NCBI RefSeq assembly: GCF_033958435.1
Contig: NC_134138.1
Coordinates: 21,831,098-21,895,097, forward strand
Source of the DNA: Carettochelys insculpta
Taxonomy: Eukaryota; Chordata; Testudines; Carettochelyidae
Reading direction: 5' to 3'
Length of the DNA stretch: 64,000 bases
Positions within the stretch are counted from its first letter, which is position 1. Each line of letters starts with the position of its first letter. Below are positions 10,621 through 20,664 of this stretch, one piece after another. The notes under the pieces were generated by a model that saw nothing but the letters and a program-made list of their open reading frames with translations, searched no databases and was not told where the DNA came from. The translations under genes were made by a program, and so were the position numbers.

Positions 10621-12200
10621 AGGAGGAGGAAGTTTTACCCCCAGCAAAGGCGCTACACCTATCAACCTCAGCGTACACAATACCAACGGAGCTATGACCA
10701 AGGGTGCCATCACGAGCAGCAACAGTGTAGGGCTCCCAGCAGGGTTGTGCACCCACGGGGCAAGCCCTGAGGCAGCAAGTTTGACGGGTATGTCGAGGAC
10801 TGCAATATCAAGACCATCCCTCAATGCCAATCCCAGCACATGTTCCATCATCGGCTCAAACCGTTCTACTCCCAATGGCAAAACATCACCACAGGCAAAT
10901 GGGTACTGGAAATTATAGCCACGGGATACACGATCCCCTTCCAATCACTACCTCCACTGAAACGTCCCACCCAGTCCTTCAAGGACCCCTCCCATGAGAC
11001 AAGGTTAAAACAGGAGGTAGAGCATCTCATGTTCACAGGGGCAGTGGAGAGCGTTCTGGAACAATTCCAAGGGAAAGGGTTCTACTCACAATACTTCCTA
11101 ACAGAGAAGAAGACAGGAGGCTGGAGGCCAATCCTGGACCTACGGGCCCTCAACCGACATCTGCGCAAACAGCGTTTCAGGATGACTACAATTGCCTCCA
11201 TACTTACGGCATTGGACGATGGAGACTGGTTTGCAGCCCTCGACTTGCAGGATGCGTACTTTCATGTAACTATTCACCCGGCACACAGACGTTTCCTCCG
11301 CTTCACAGTGGGCAGGGAGCACTTCCAATACAGGGTTCTTCTGTTCGGTTTCTCTTCGGCGCCCAGAGTGTTCACCAAAACACTGGCGGTAGTATCAGCT
11401 TACCTACACAGACAGGGTGTGTTCATTTTTCCATACCTGGACAACTGCCTACTGAAAGGGGCCTCGAAGGCAGAGGTCCTACGCATGATACACGTCACTA
11501 CAAACACATTCGCCTTGTTGGGCCTAGTTATCAACCTCTCGAAATCAAAGGCCGAGCCTATGCAGAATATAGAGTTCATAGGGGCACACATAGACTCTAC
11601 TACGTCAAGAATATACCTGCCCCATGCCCGTTTCCGCAGCATCAAATCCCTGGTGCAAGTAATGATGTACAGCCCCACAGTGCCAATCCTAACATGTCTA
11701 CAACTGTTGGGGCACATGGCGACCACCACATTCGTGGTGCAGAATGCCAGGCTGCATATGCAGGGTCTGCAGCATTGGCTGGCGAGCATTTACAAACCGA
11801 TAGTCCATACCATCCACAGGGCAGTATCGCCCACAGCAGAGGTGCGCAGGTCACTGGCATGGTGGGCAGATCCCAAGAACTTACTAGTAGGGGTGCCCTT
11901 CCGCCAACCACAAATTGCGATTTTTCTTACAACAGATGCATCCCACATAGGATGGGGAGCACGCATCAGCAACAAGGTAACTCAGGGGCTATGGTCCCCT
12001 GTGGAAAAGACATTGCATGTAAACATACTAGAACTCAGAGCAGTGTTCAATGCGTGCAGACATTTTCGGAAATACCTGCATGGCAAAGTAGTCGGAGTAA
12101 ATACCAACAACACCTCCACCATGTTGTAGATCAACCGACAAGGAGGGGCCAGATCCCATGTGCTATGTGCGGAGGCAGTCCGGTTGTGGAACTGGTGCAT
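10602..12200 (+). pseudogene. DIRS ORF2: reverse transcriptase-RNase H, mutated catalytic sites
   Basis: Frame 1 opens within the end of ORF1, has one TGA at 10,768-10,770, then is open from 10,840 to a TAG at 12,127-12,129 and still readable to about 12,200. RT blocks seen in order: FYSQYFLTEKKTGGWRPILD, LDLQDAYFHV (first catalytic Asp present), FGFSSAPRVFTK and FPYLDNCLL at 11,431-11,454. The usual YLDD box reads YLDN because codon 11,443-11,445 is AAC. RNase H follows with TTDASHIGWG, LELRAVFNA and VNTNNTST, where the expected TDN is TNN. The 12,127 stop replaces a residue in the following conserved block (INRQGGARS). RT-RNase H makes the element cDNA; two catalytic Asp losses make this copy dead even apart from its stops. 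Confidence 0.9.
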
Positions 12201-12719
12201 TGTCAACAATATATGCTGAAAGCCTCATACTTACCCGGTGTCCACACCATGAAGGCGGACCAGCTAAGCAGGCGCTTTGTGCTCACGCACGAGTGGCAGA
12301 TCCGTGCCAATCTGCTCCAACAAGTATTTCACAAATTGGGGGTTCCCCAAATCGATCTGTTTGCCACTTACAACAACAAGCAGTGCCCTCAGTACCGCTC
12401 CAGAGCGGGCATAGGACAGGGATCCTTGGGGGACGCCTTCACAGTGCCATGGAAGGGCCCTCTACTCTATGCATTCCCTCCCACAACACTCATTCACAAG
12501 GTTCTAGAGAAAGCCAGAAGAGAGAGAGCACACATAATACTTATAGTCCCAACCTGGGACCGACAACAATGGTTCCCTCTGCTTCTGCACATGTCATGCT
12601 GCCCGCCACTCCCCCTACCAGTAGTGCTGGACCTTCTCACGCAGGCTCAGGGGTCCATAGTGCACCCACATCCTCAAAGACTCCGCCTACAGGCGTGGCT
12701 AATCCATGACTCAGCGCCT
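12200..12719 (+). pseudogene. DIRS methyltransferase-like segment of ORF2
   Basis: After a frameshift near 12,200 the reading moves to frame 3 and continues to the stop near 12,720. It carries SYLPGVHTMKADQLSRRF, PQIDLFATYNNKQCPQY, GSLGDAFTVPWKGPLLYAFPP and HIILIVPTWDRQQWF. In DIRS elements this stretch after RNase H is compared with phage-type DNA N6-adenine methyltransferases, the DAFTVPW block taking the place of the DPPW-like motif. Whether it methylates DNA is not established, and here it is separated from RT by a frameshift. Confidence 0.8.
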
Positions 12720-12742
12720 TAGAGAGCACATGTTCAGAGGGA

Positions 12743-13750
12743 GTGAAACAAGTTTTGGAGTTCAGTCGAAGGAATTCCACCAGAAAGACTTACGCGCAGA
12801 AGTGGAAATGGTTCATCTCCTGGTGCTCTTCCAAGCAATTGGCTCCTCAGGGCGTCCCTATACCTGCAATTCTAGAATACCTGCTGGAGCTAAAACCAGA
12901 TGGACACTCCCTATCCTCACTAAAGGTCCATCTTGCAGCTATATCAGCATTTCAACACAAAGAGGAAGGGCCAACCATATTCGCCCCTCCTATGGTCACA
13001 CGGTTCCTAAAGGGGCTGGTAAACCTGTACCCCTCTCGGAAACCACTATCACCGTCATGGAGTTTGGACTTGGTCCTCCACACGCTGTCGGGACCACCCT
13101 TTGAACCATTGGCCACGGTACCCCTCCGGTTACTTACCCTGAAAACAACCTTCCTTCTCGCTATTACGTCGGCCTGCAGGGTGAGCAAACTCGCAGCAAT
13201 AATGGCAATGCCACCCTGCATGGTACTCTCAAAAGAAGTGGTGATCTTACGATTACACCCGGCCTTCATTCCAAAGGTTTCCTCAGAGTTCCACATTAAC
13301 GAACCAACAGTATTACCCTCATTTTATCCTAAGCCTCACAACTCTAGCAAAGAGGCGCGGCTGCACCTGCTAGATGTAAGGAGGGCGTTGGCTTTTTACA
13401 TAGACAGAAGTAAGCCCTTCCAGAAAACGGACAGACTCCTGGTGTCTCTCGCACCCAGGTTGAAAGGGGAAGGCCTATCCTCACAAAGAATTTCAAATTA
13501 CATTGTATCCTGTATAAGACTGTGTTATGAGCTGAGTAAGACCCCTCTGCTAGTTCCGCCCAGGGCTCACTCCACCAGAGTGATGACAGCATCAACGGCC
13601 TTCTTGAAAGGAATCACATTAAAAGACATCTGCAGAGCGGTGACTTGGTCATTTTACGACACCTTTGCCAAGCATTATGCCATGCACCGGGTGTTCGATG
13701 AGGATACACACTTGTCGACAGCAGTCCTATCAAGGGCAAGCTGCACATAA
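12743..13750 (+). pseudogene. DIRS tyrosine recombinase, longest open frame of the element
   Basis: A 335-codon uninterrupted frame. The N-terminal SAM-like part begins with RRNSTRKTYAQKWKWFISWC. Catalytic positions can be read directly: first Arg in SACRVSKLA (codon 13,178-13,180), HSTR (His 13,568-13,570; Arg 13,577-13,579) and the nucleophile Tyr in AKHYAMH (13,676-13,678). It starts just downstream of the methyltransferase-like segment, in another frame, and ends shortly before the internal complementary region. The enzyme would integrate circular cDNA by strand exchange. It is the only ORF of this copy without a visible disabling lesion, though related copies would be needed to judge the substitutions. 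The start at 12,743 is the first Met; translation could begin upstream. Confidence 0.88.
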
Positions 13751-13834
13751 GTGGATACCCACCTCCTTAATTGGGGATGCTGCTGGGTAGTCACCTACTG
13801 TGGGGCTCCTACAGGGACCACTCGAAGAAGACAG

Positions 13835-13903
13835 AGAAGTTACTCACCTGTGTAGTAACAATGGTTCTTCGAGATGTGGCCTCGTGGGTGCTCCACTACC
13901 CAC
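13835..13903 (+). repeat. DIRS internal complementary region
   Basis: GAAGTTACTCACCTGTGTAG, then TAACAATGGTTCTTCGAGAT and GTGGGTGCTCCACTA are the reverse complement of the outer end of the right terminal repeat at 14,100-14,166, with only a few mismatches. Such a region bridges the two element ends during circle formation. Its presence confirms the DIRS assignment and the right boundary. Confidence 0.88.
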
Positions 13904-13956
13904 CCATTCCTCCCTGCTTCGGAGCTCTGTTTTTCGAGTTTTTCAGAAGCATCCGG

Positions 13957-14170
13957 GGCGGTTGGCTAAGGAACTGGCGGGCACCGGATCACGCATGTGA
14001 TCAAAGGCATGCGAAGGACTGGTGCGCATCGGCACATGCGCGACCCGACGGAGACTGCTGAAAATTTTCCGATCTGCAGCTCCGGGGCGAGCCCGACACC
14101 TACTGTGGAGCACCCACAGGGACACATCTCGAAGAACCATCGTTACTACACAGGTGAGTAACTTCTCTTT
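13957..14170 (+). repeat. DIRS right inverted terminal repeat plus terminal extension
   Basis: Bases 13,957-14,136 are the reverse complement of 8079-8256. Bases 14,100-14,166 also pair with the internal complementary region. The last bases before the CR1 sequence resumes are GAGTAACTTCTCTTT. The junction has a short T/C-rich microhomology, so the exact end is uncertain by a few bases. Confidence 0.88.
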
Positions 14171-14716
14171 CTACTCTACTCTGCGCTGGTTAGGCCTCAG
14201 TTGGAGTATTGTGTCCAGTTCTGGGCACCGCAGTCCAGAAAGATGTGGAGAAATTGGAAAAGGTCCAGAAAAGAGCAACAAGAATGACCGAAGGACTAGA
14301 GAACATGACCTATGAAGGAAGTCTGAAGAACTGAGCTTGTTTAGTTTGGAGAAAAGAAGATTGAGGGGGGAAATTATAACAGTTTTCATGTATCTAAGAG
14401 GGTATCGTAAGGAGGAGGGAGAAAACTTGTTCTTCTTGTCCTCTGAGAGTAGAACAAGAAGCAATGGGCTTAAACTGCCGCAAGGGAGGTTTAGGTTGGA
14501 CATTAGGAAAAACCTCCTAACTGTCAGGGTGGTCAAACACTGGAATAAATTGCCTAGGGAGGTTGTGGAATCTGTCTCTGGAGATATTTAAGAACAGGTT
14601 AGATAGATGTCTGTCAGGGGTGTTCTAGACAGTACTTGGTCCTGCCATGAGGGCAGGGGACTGGATTTAATGACCTCCCACGGTCCCTTCCAGTCCTAGC
14701 ATTCTATGATTCTAAG
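14171..14716 (+). mobile_element. CR1 LINE, 3' part (split by DIRS)
   Basis: This continues the CR1 from 8078. It encodes the conserved C-terminal segment (SLEKRRLRGEIITVFMYLRG and FRLDIRKNLLTVRVVKHWNKL, both readable in the 14,337-14,591 frame), followed by the short 3' untranslated region with GGACTGGATTTAATGACCTC and the terminal ATTCTATGATTCTA repeats that mark CR1 3' ends. Confidence 0.9.
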
Positions 14717-15193
14717 TGAATCCAAAGAATTATTCTCTTTCTTCAAGACTTAGTAGACCAGAGAGTCAACATGACTGAAGAATTTCTTTATACTAACCAG
14801 CAAAGAGCTTGCAGGAATCTCTGGATTCTTTTGTGTACATGCTAATTTGCCAGAGAATGCCATGTGAGGTCTTAATGAAAGCTGGGGTCACAGTGGTCAT
14901 TAATATAATTATAAAATGTATATACAGATACTAGGTAAGGAGTTTATACATATAAATGCACACATGCACTGATAATGTTTAAAATCCGTACCAAGTCAGG
15001 GTTGCCAAACAGGTTTTCTGTTGGCAAGGGTTTGTTTTATTCACCTGTCGACCACTTCAGTACTATGTCTCTGATTTGTTGGTTTTTAGTCAATTTTTTT
15101 TTGGTGGACCTCTCTGTTATATAACTGTCGGGCTGTACTGGAAATGCTGTATCTCCACATGTGGAGGAGAGGATCTGTGCCGCGAAAGTTTAT
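14717..15193. other. No gene seen
   Basis: AT-rich, with no recognisable coding or repeat structure. Confidence 0.5.
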
Positions 15194-15260
15194 CCCCTAA
15201 TAAATTATTTTGTTAGTCTTCAAAGTGCTACATGACTGCTGGTTTGTTTTGTTCAGATCT
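15194..15260 (-). repeat. Dispersed repeat, reverse copy of the 672-960 module
   Basis: CCTAATAAATTATTTTGTTA and GTCTTCAAAGTGCTACATGA are the reverse complement of the block at about 690-720. Confidence 0.6.
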
Positions 15261-15714
15261 AACTTACACATTATAAGGTAATACAATAGAGATCCATTTA
15301 TATGTGAAGTCAACAGGGAGATATGAAAGACCTCCCTTAACCTACACTTAGGAAATAAAGAATCAATGCCTTTGTATCATGAAAATGGGATCATGGTTTT
15401 AAAGTTTCACTTGCTGTTTGGGGTGAAGTAAGCGCTACCATTTTACTTGCTGTTAATCTATAAATTGAAGTAAACCCAGCCTTCTTTGATTAGAAGTGAC
15501 CCAACTGTCTCCTCTACCAAGGCTAGGCAGTCTGGTCTTAAATATTCTAGTAATAGCATACAGAGGGAATTGATAATGTCACATATAATGTGCACATTTG
15601 CATTTGATGATTATATTAATAACCAGTGTGTAATTAGCTTTCCCATGATACTTCACACAATATTGACATTGGATGCCAGACAAATGCCATGATGTAGTGA
15701 GTTGGCAGGAGTTC
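15261..15714. other. No gene seen
   Basis: Short open frames only. Confidence 0.5.
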
Positions 15715-16385
15715 ATGGAGTTGTGCGGGGATGGCCAACATGTGGCCCACAGGCCAGAATCTGGCCTGCAGAGCCAGCAGTGGCACCATTTTGAAAGCCA
15801 GCTGAGTAGGGATTGGTGGGAAACCTGTGGCTCTGGAGCTGCATGTAACTCTTTAAGGAGCCATTTGCAGCCCCAGATGCTGACACCTCCTCCTGCTCCC
15901 TTCTCTGCTGCATTGTGGGAGGGATCCGGCCATTAAACCAATTAAATTGAGTCCCATTATTTCAGTGCGGCAGATCAGGAAGCTGCCCGTGATGTGCATG
16001 GGGGAAAGGAGTAGAAGGGCTGGAGGGAAGCTGTACAGCTGCACTGAGAAGTTGGTGACCTGGCGAAGGTGCAGTTGAGGGGGGCAGCAGCAGTGCATGG
16101 AGCTCCTGGGTGAGGGGAGGAACCATGCCACCCTGCCTGTCTGCCTACCTAGCTCCCTCAGCTGAGGGAAGCTGGGCAGGTAAGCTGCCACATCTGTCTG
16201 TCCCCCGGCTTCTCCCAGCTGGGAGAAGCTGGGCTGGGGGAAGCAGTCACACCACTGCGGCTTCTCCCTGGCTTCTCCCAGCTGGCGCCCTGGTCATTTT
16301 CCTGGCTCCCCCACATTATGCAGGAAATTTGACTTCTGCGGGGGTTGCAAGATCCCCATGTAAATCGGGGGTCTACTACAAATAA
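15715..16385. mobile_element. Non-autonomous DNA transposon-like repeat, decayed
   Basis: It opens with GGGGATGGCCAACATGTGGC and GGCTCTGGAGCTGCATGTAA, phrases typical of an abundant turtle hAT-like non-autonomous family, followed by GC-rich filler with short imperfect repeats of GGCTTCTCCCAGCTGG at 16.2-16.3 kb. The block near 33.2-33.7 kb ends in the complementary GGTTGCCCACCCC and may be the same family. Boundaries and class are uncertain. Confidence 0.35.
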
Positions 16386-17697
16386 GGTGTGGGGCCATAT
16401 ACTCAGGGCTGTCCTGATGGATGGGCAGGAGCTGGAGGCAATCCCCACAGTGCCCCATGCATGGGACCCAGAGAAACCCTCCTCCACTGCAGGTCCTGCC
16501 CCTCTTCCAACCTGTCCCTTTGCCCATCCTGCCACCATGGCCTCACAGCCTGCTGAGTGCTGCCTTTCTGTGGGTGGTGGGGACTGGAGGCTGTTTCTTG
16601 CTGCCCCAGAGAAGCTGGGCTCAGTGGGCCAGGATGGTGGGGTACAGCAGAGCAGAGAAGGCTGGTGCTTGTGTCACCCATGTGGTGAGTGGGAGGAGGT
16701 GGATTAAGGGGAGGTGGCAGCCGCCAGCCGCCACTGCACCCTGCCCCAGGTAATCCTCCCCACTCCTGTCTGTAGGCCAACTTGGGTGGCCGCCATGGGA
16801 AATAAAAAGAACTAGCACACAGCTGCTTGTTTGGTGAGCACTCAATGTAAGGGGAAAACGAATTATGTGATAATGTAATTAAAGACTTCATCATAATGCA
16901 AAGGGGGCTGAATTAAAACTTCTCTGGAACTGTTATTTCTGGCACTTCAGACCTCGTGAGTGCTTGATTTTGTGAGTTGTCATGCTTTAATGCTGCTCTG
17001 GTATCTAATGTACACGTGAATGTGCCATCCTCATTAGTTTTAATACTGCAAATGTTTAAAACTGCTTGCAATCACCATGACAAATGGAGTATCATTATGG
17101 TGTACTCTGCACAGCAGCTATTTACAGGTTTGAGACTGAGTGTAACTCTAAGTAATGCTACGAAAGGGGGAAACACGCTGAGAGAAGACATTCATTACTA
17201 CAGAGCTCTGTTATGCTGCAGAGATGGCCTTCGGGGGAAGTGATGGTCAGCTGATCCCCAGAGTCATTAAAAACCAGACTGGGTAAAGCACTAGAAAATG
17301 CGCAGGAAGAGGCAATCCCATACAGGGGCAGGTTGGACTACTGGAATAGGCTGGGCTTTCCTTCCTTGGATTTCTGGGTATTTGTGGTTCAATTTAAGTC
17401 AGAAAAGATTCCTTACTAGTGTCTGGCAGTGAGAGTGTAGAGGTTGGCGAGTGTTGAATGAAAACACGATTCAATAAGCTTTAATAATGTGCAACAAAAA
17501 TAATTATAGTGTTGGAATAAAAACTTTTTTTGCCTACGAAACAAGATTTTATTGTTTAAAAAAATAATAAAAAGCTCAGGGGGAAATTTTTCAATATATG
17601 TCTGTTTCTCAGTGAAAAGAAACTGACTGTCCTGAAGATGGCAGGAGAGTTCGACTGAAGAAAGGGAGCTTTCATTGGCTAAATGCCACCATTCTAG
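16386..17697. other. No gene seen
   Basis: A GC-rich first part (to about 16.8 kb) gives long overlapping open frames on both strands, but these have low-complexity Pro/Ser/Gly composition and no domain. The remainder is AT-rich. Confidence 0.5.
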
Positions 17698-17699
17698 TA

Positions 17700-18026
17700 C
17701 AGGTTGAACCTCTCTCGTTCTACTCCCTAAGGAGCTGACCGAAGCAGGACAGGAGAATTTGCTGGGCCATGGGATGTCACTATTTTCTAGCACATTACCA
17801 GCGTTTCCACTGCTTACTGGGCTCTTAGAAGACGTTTGGAGGGTAAATTAGGGCTAAACGACAGCACAGAACACTGGGACACAGGACTGGTTGCTGTATA
17901 CAAACATCATAGGACCATGGGAAACTTGGCCACACCCATGATAAGTGGTTGTCTGGCTAACTAAAATCATGCCAGATTATGGAGTTTGCCAGATGAGTGA
18001 ATTCTGGATTAGAGAGGTTCAACCTG
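17700..18026. mobile_element. Tc1/mariner (Tigger-like) MITE with TA duplication
   Basis: The ends are CAGGTTGAACCTCTCT and its reverse complement (AGAGAGGTTCAACCTG), flanked by TA at 17,698-17,699 and 18,027-18,028. The CAGGTTGA start and TA target duplication fit Tigger-type non-autonomous elements. Length 327 bp, no coding capacity. Confidence 0.75.
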
Positions 18027-18170
18027 TAGTAGCTATCCCATTTTTCTGATGCTGATTTTGAGTAATGCAATTGAAAAGGTATTTTATTCTAAGCAATTGT
18101 TTACACGCTCTTCAGGACTATTTGCATTCCATTTATTATTAAGATGAAGTTGAAGACCTGGCTAATGGAA

Positions 18171-18245
18171 GGTTGAGGTGATAGCTTAGTGGTTTGAACA
18201 TTGGCCTGCTAAACCCAGGTGGAATAGGGTGGAATATTGAGATTC
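18171..18245 (+). repeat. tRNA-derived SINE, 5' fragment
   Basis: GATAGCTTAGTGGTTTGAAC followed by ATTGGCCTGCTAAACCCAGG is the tRNA-like head (box A region and anticodon arm) of the turtle SINE family also present at 29.7 and 29.9 kb. It is truncated just where box B would be. Confidence 0.7.
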
Positions 18246-20322
18246 ACGCATTCACCTATGGCTGCCACCCCCCTCCTCTGCCCCCACCACTCCCCGCTAC
18301 CACCACTGCCACCCAGCCCCCACTGGCCATCCTGCAGGGCATACGAGACCTCCTGCAATGGCTGAGGGCCCTCTCCGACCCACCCCTGCTGCTCCCCCAC
18401 CCATCCACCCAGACCCTGCCACAGCTCCACTGCATCTGTATCTCCCCCTGCTCCCAGCCCCGACCCAGCCCCGATGGGGGCCCCAAACCTGTGGCAGGAG
18501 AGGAGCCCAAGGCTGACACCACTTGGGGTCCTGCACCCTCCTGGATTTGTGTATCCCCACTCCCTCCATGTTTAAAGGCCCCCCACTGCTGTTCCAAGAC
18601 CCTCCCATCCAAGTTCTGATGCCCCCCATCTCAAGCCTCCCTACTTTACATAATTCAATGGTTTTGCCCTTCACTTTATTGTAAATAGTTTGTTATTACT
18701 CTGTTTCTTATCCACGTATTTTTATTTGGGTCAGTAAACTAGTTCTTTATTCACCACATCCACTTCTGTGTTTATCGGGCAGGGATTGGAGAGAGGTGAC
18801 GGGGTGAATGGAAGGGTCATGGTGGGGGTGAGGTAGGACTCTAGGACTGAGACCCCCACTGGGGGGGTCTGGGGAGGGTTACTGGGGGTCCTGGAAGAAG
18901 TTGTCCCTCAAGGCCTCCCAGATCTACACCCCGTCCTGATGGGCCTGGTGATTGGAGCTGCAGCCAGCTGCTTGTATGTCGCTCACCCTAGGAGGAAGGT
19001 CTCCCCAACTCCCTCCACTATGTTGTGCAGGGCACAACACGTGGCCACAACTTTGGGGACATTGTGCTCCCCCACGTCCAAGCAGGTGAGCAGGCACCTG
19101 AAATATGCCTTAAGGTGGCCAAAGGCACACTCAGCCTTCATCCTAGCCCAGATGAGGTGGGTATTGAAGAGTTTCTGGGTGGGGTCCATCTGGCAGAGGG
19201 AGGAGAATGAACAGAGATGTCAGGGACTGTGGGAGGGAGTCCCTGGGACAAGGGGGGGTCCCTGTCCTTCTGCCCCCCAAGTTCTCTAGGAGGCCCCTCC
19301 CTGTGAGGCTGCCTCCTTGCCAGCACGGTCCACCAGAGATGGGGGTTCACCCCCCACCCCCAAACACACCCCTTTCACCCTCCAACCCCATGTCGCAAGG
19401 GACCCCTTTGGCAGGGCACCCTTCTCTGTGCAAGGACTGCAGCCCAAGAGTGCCTTATCTCCATGAGGAGGGCGCTGGTGGTGGACTTCACTAAACTGTG
19501 TCCCTCTGAGTGGTAGCTGTCAGGGATGGTGAGCTTCCACAGGGCAACTGTGACCCGCTTCTCCATGGGGATGGCAGGCCACATGTTCGGGTCCTGTTTC
19601 CAGAGGGTGAGGGTAGGGGAGAACCAGACACAGAGCTCCAGGAATGTGGCCTTCTGCATGTGGAAGTTCTGGAACTACTGCTGGCTATCCCACTGCCTCA
19701 TGACCAGCCAGTCCCACCAGCTGGAACTAGTGCAGTGCCTCCAGATCTGCCTGTGCACTCATATGGGGGTGTGGGATGGGGGGGTGTGGGTGCAGGTGTG
19801 ACTGTCTGGCAGCAGTGTCGAGCTCCTGAAAGGTGGTGTCAGGCTATCCCTCCTTGACGCACAAAAGGACAGCCATCAGCAGGAGCAGCAGGTGCTGAAG
19901 CACTTCTGCATGGGGCCAGAGCAAGCCCAGGGGCTGCTCTGGCACCCTGGCTCAGTAGACAGAGCTGTGTCTCCCAGAAAGAGTAGAAGCCTTGTTCTAG
20001 CAGCTGTGCTGTCCCTTGTGAAGATAGGCATGCCTCAGCATGGGCAGAGAAAGGGTGTCAGGGGGGCGGGGGGAACCTTGAAGGAAGTGTCTCACTGGGG
20101 GTCCCAGAAGGAATTGCCAGCCACATAACAATGTCTGCTATGGTTCTGGATGGCCATTTTGTTGAGAGAGGGGCCAGGCAGTCCGGCCATTCTCCGTCAA
20201 CAGAGTGGATTGCCCTTGTGATCTGCTCAGCAGTTTGGCTGCGATCTGTCAACACAAGTTTGTCAGAAGCTATCTTCTGACTAAAAAGTCTGTCCACAAG
20301 TCCCTGTAATCTAGACATAGCC
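18246..20322 (-). mobile_element. PIF/Harbinger transposon, internally deleted copy
   Basis: The minus strand carries N- and C-terminal parts of a Harbinger transposase (19,659-18,983). The left plus-strand portion (18,250-18,620) gives a Pro/Thr-rich frame of the kind found at the C-terminus of the companion Myb-like protein. The right end closes with CTAGACATAGCC at 20,311-20,322, a typical terminal motif of these elements. The left end is lost near the SINE fragment. Compared with the copy at 46.2-49.9 kb it lacks the Myb-like DNA-binding region and the central part of the transposase. Confidence 0.7.
18983..19659 (-). pseudogene. Harbinger transposase, central catalytic part missing
   Basis: The N-terminal fragment (19,659-19,375) reads KATFLELCVWFSPTL and EKRVTVALWKLTIPDSYHS. 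The C-terminal fragment (19,189-18,983) reads AECAFGHLKAYFRCLLTCLD and VGEHNVPKVVATCCALHN. The Glu in AECAFG is the third acidic residue of the DDE triad. The roughly 190 bases between the fragments are too few to hold the region with the first two Asp residues, and neither motif is readable there. The enzyme would cut and paste its element at 3-bp target sites; this copy cannot. Confidence 0.75.
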
Positions 20323-20525
20323 TGGGAGCCCAAGAACTGGCACGTCACAGAAGACCCTCTCCTATGAGCTGGGAGAGGGCAAAAGAAGAATGAGTTATGA
20401 TATCCTCTTGGGGAGTTCTATGGGACCCTAGGTGACTTCATTGGGCATTCAGATACTCTCCAGCTACGTTGACATATTCTGTGTGGCCCAGCCTTGTAGA
20501 ATTTAAGTGTTGGGAAGATCATAAA

Positions 20526-20640
20526 ATCACAGTACCATAGAATTCTAGGGCTGGAAGAGAACTCAGGAGGTCATCGAGTTCAGCCCCTGCCCGAACCAGG
20601 ATCAACCCTAACTAAATTCCCCTAGCCAGGACTTTGTCAA
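20526..20640 (-). mobile_element. CR1 LINE 3' end (split by RTE), outer part
   Basis: Minus-strand CR1 3' terminus: CATAGAATTCTAGGGCTGGA, then GGAGGTCATCGAGTTCAGCC and GCCAGGACTTTGTCAA. It breaks at 20,640 and resumes at 23,789 with the same ACTTTGTCAA. Confidence 0.9.
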
Positions 20641-20664
20641 TCATCATCATCAATAACCGTGGGC

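Larger units (their letters stand above)
8079..14170 (+). mobile_element. DIRS-family tyrosine-recombinase retrotransposon, nearly complete
   Basis: About 6.1 kb, inserted into a CR1 LINE. All hallmarks of the DIRS order are present: inverted terminal repeats of about 180 bp, a gag-like ORF1, an overlapping ORF2 with RT and RNase H, a methyltransferase-like segment, a tyrosine recombinase ORF, and an internal complementary region just before the right terminal repeat. No target-site duplication is visible, as expected for recombinase-based integration. The copy carries several frameshifts and stops and altered RT and RNase H catalytic residues, so it is inactive, but it is far better preserved than the DIRS remnant at 1-3 kb. 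Confidence 0.93.

Noticed and set aside
16158..16894. Overlapping 100-160-codon frames on both strands
   Set aside because: GC-rich, low-complexity Pro/Ser/Gly/Trp peptides in several frames at once; no homology recognised.
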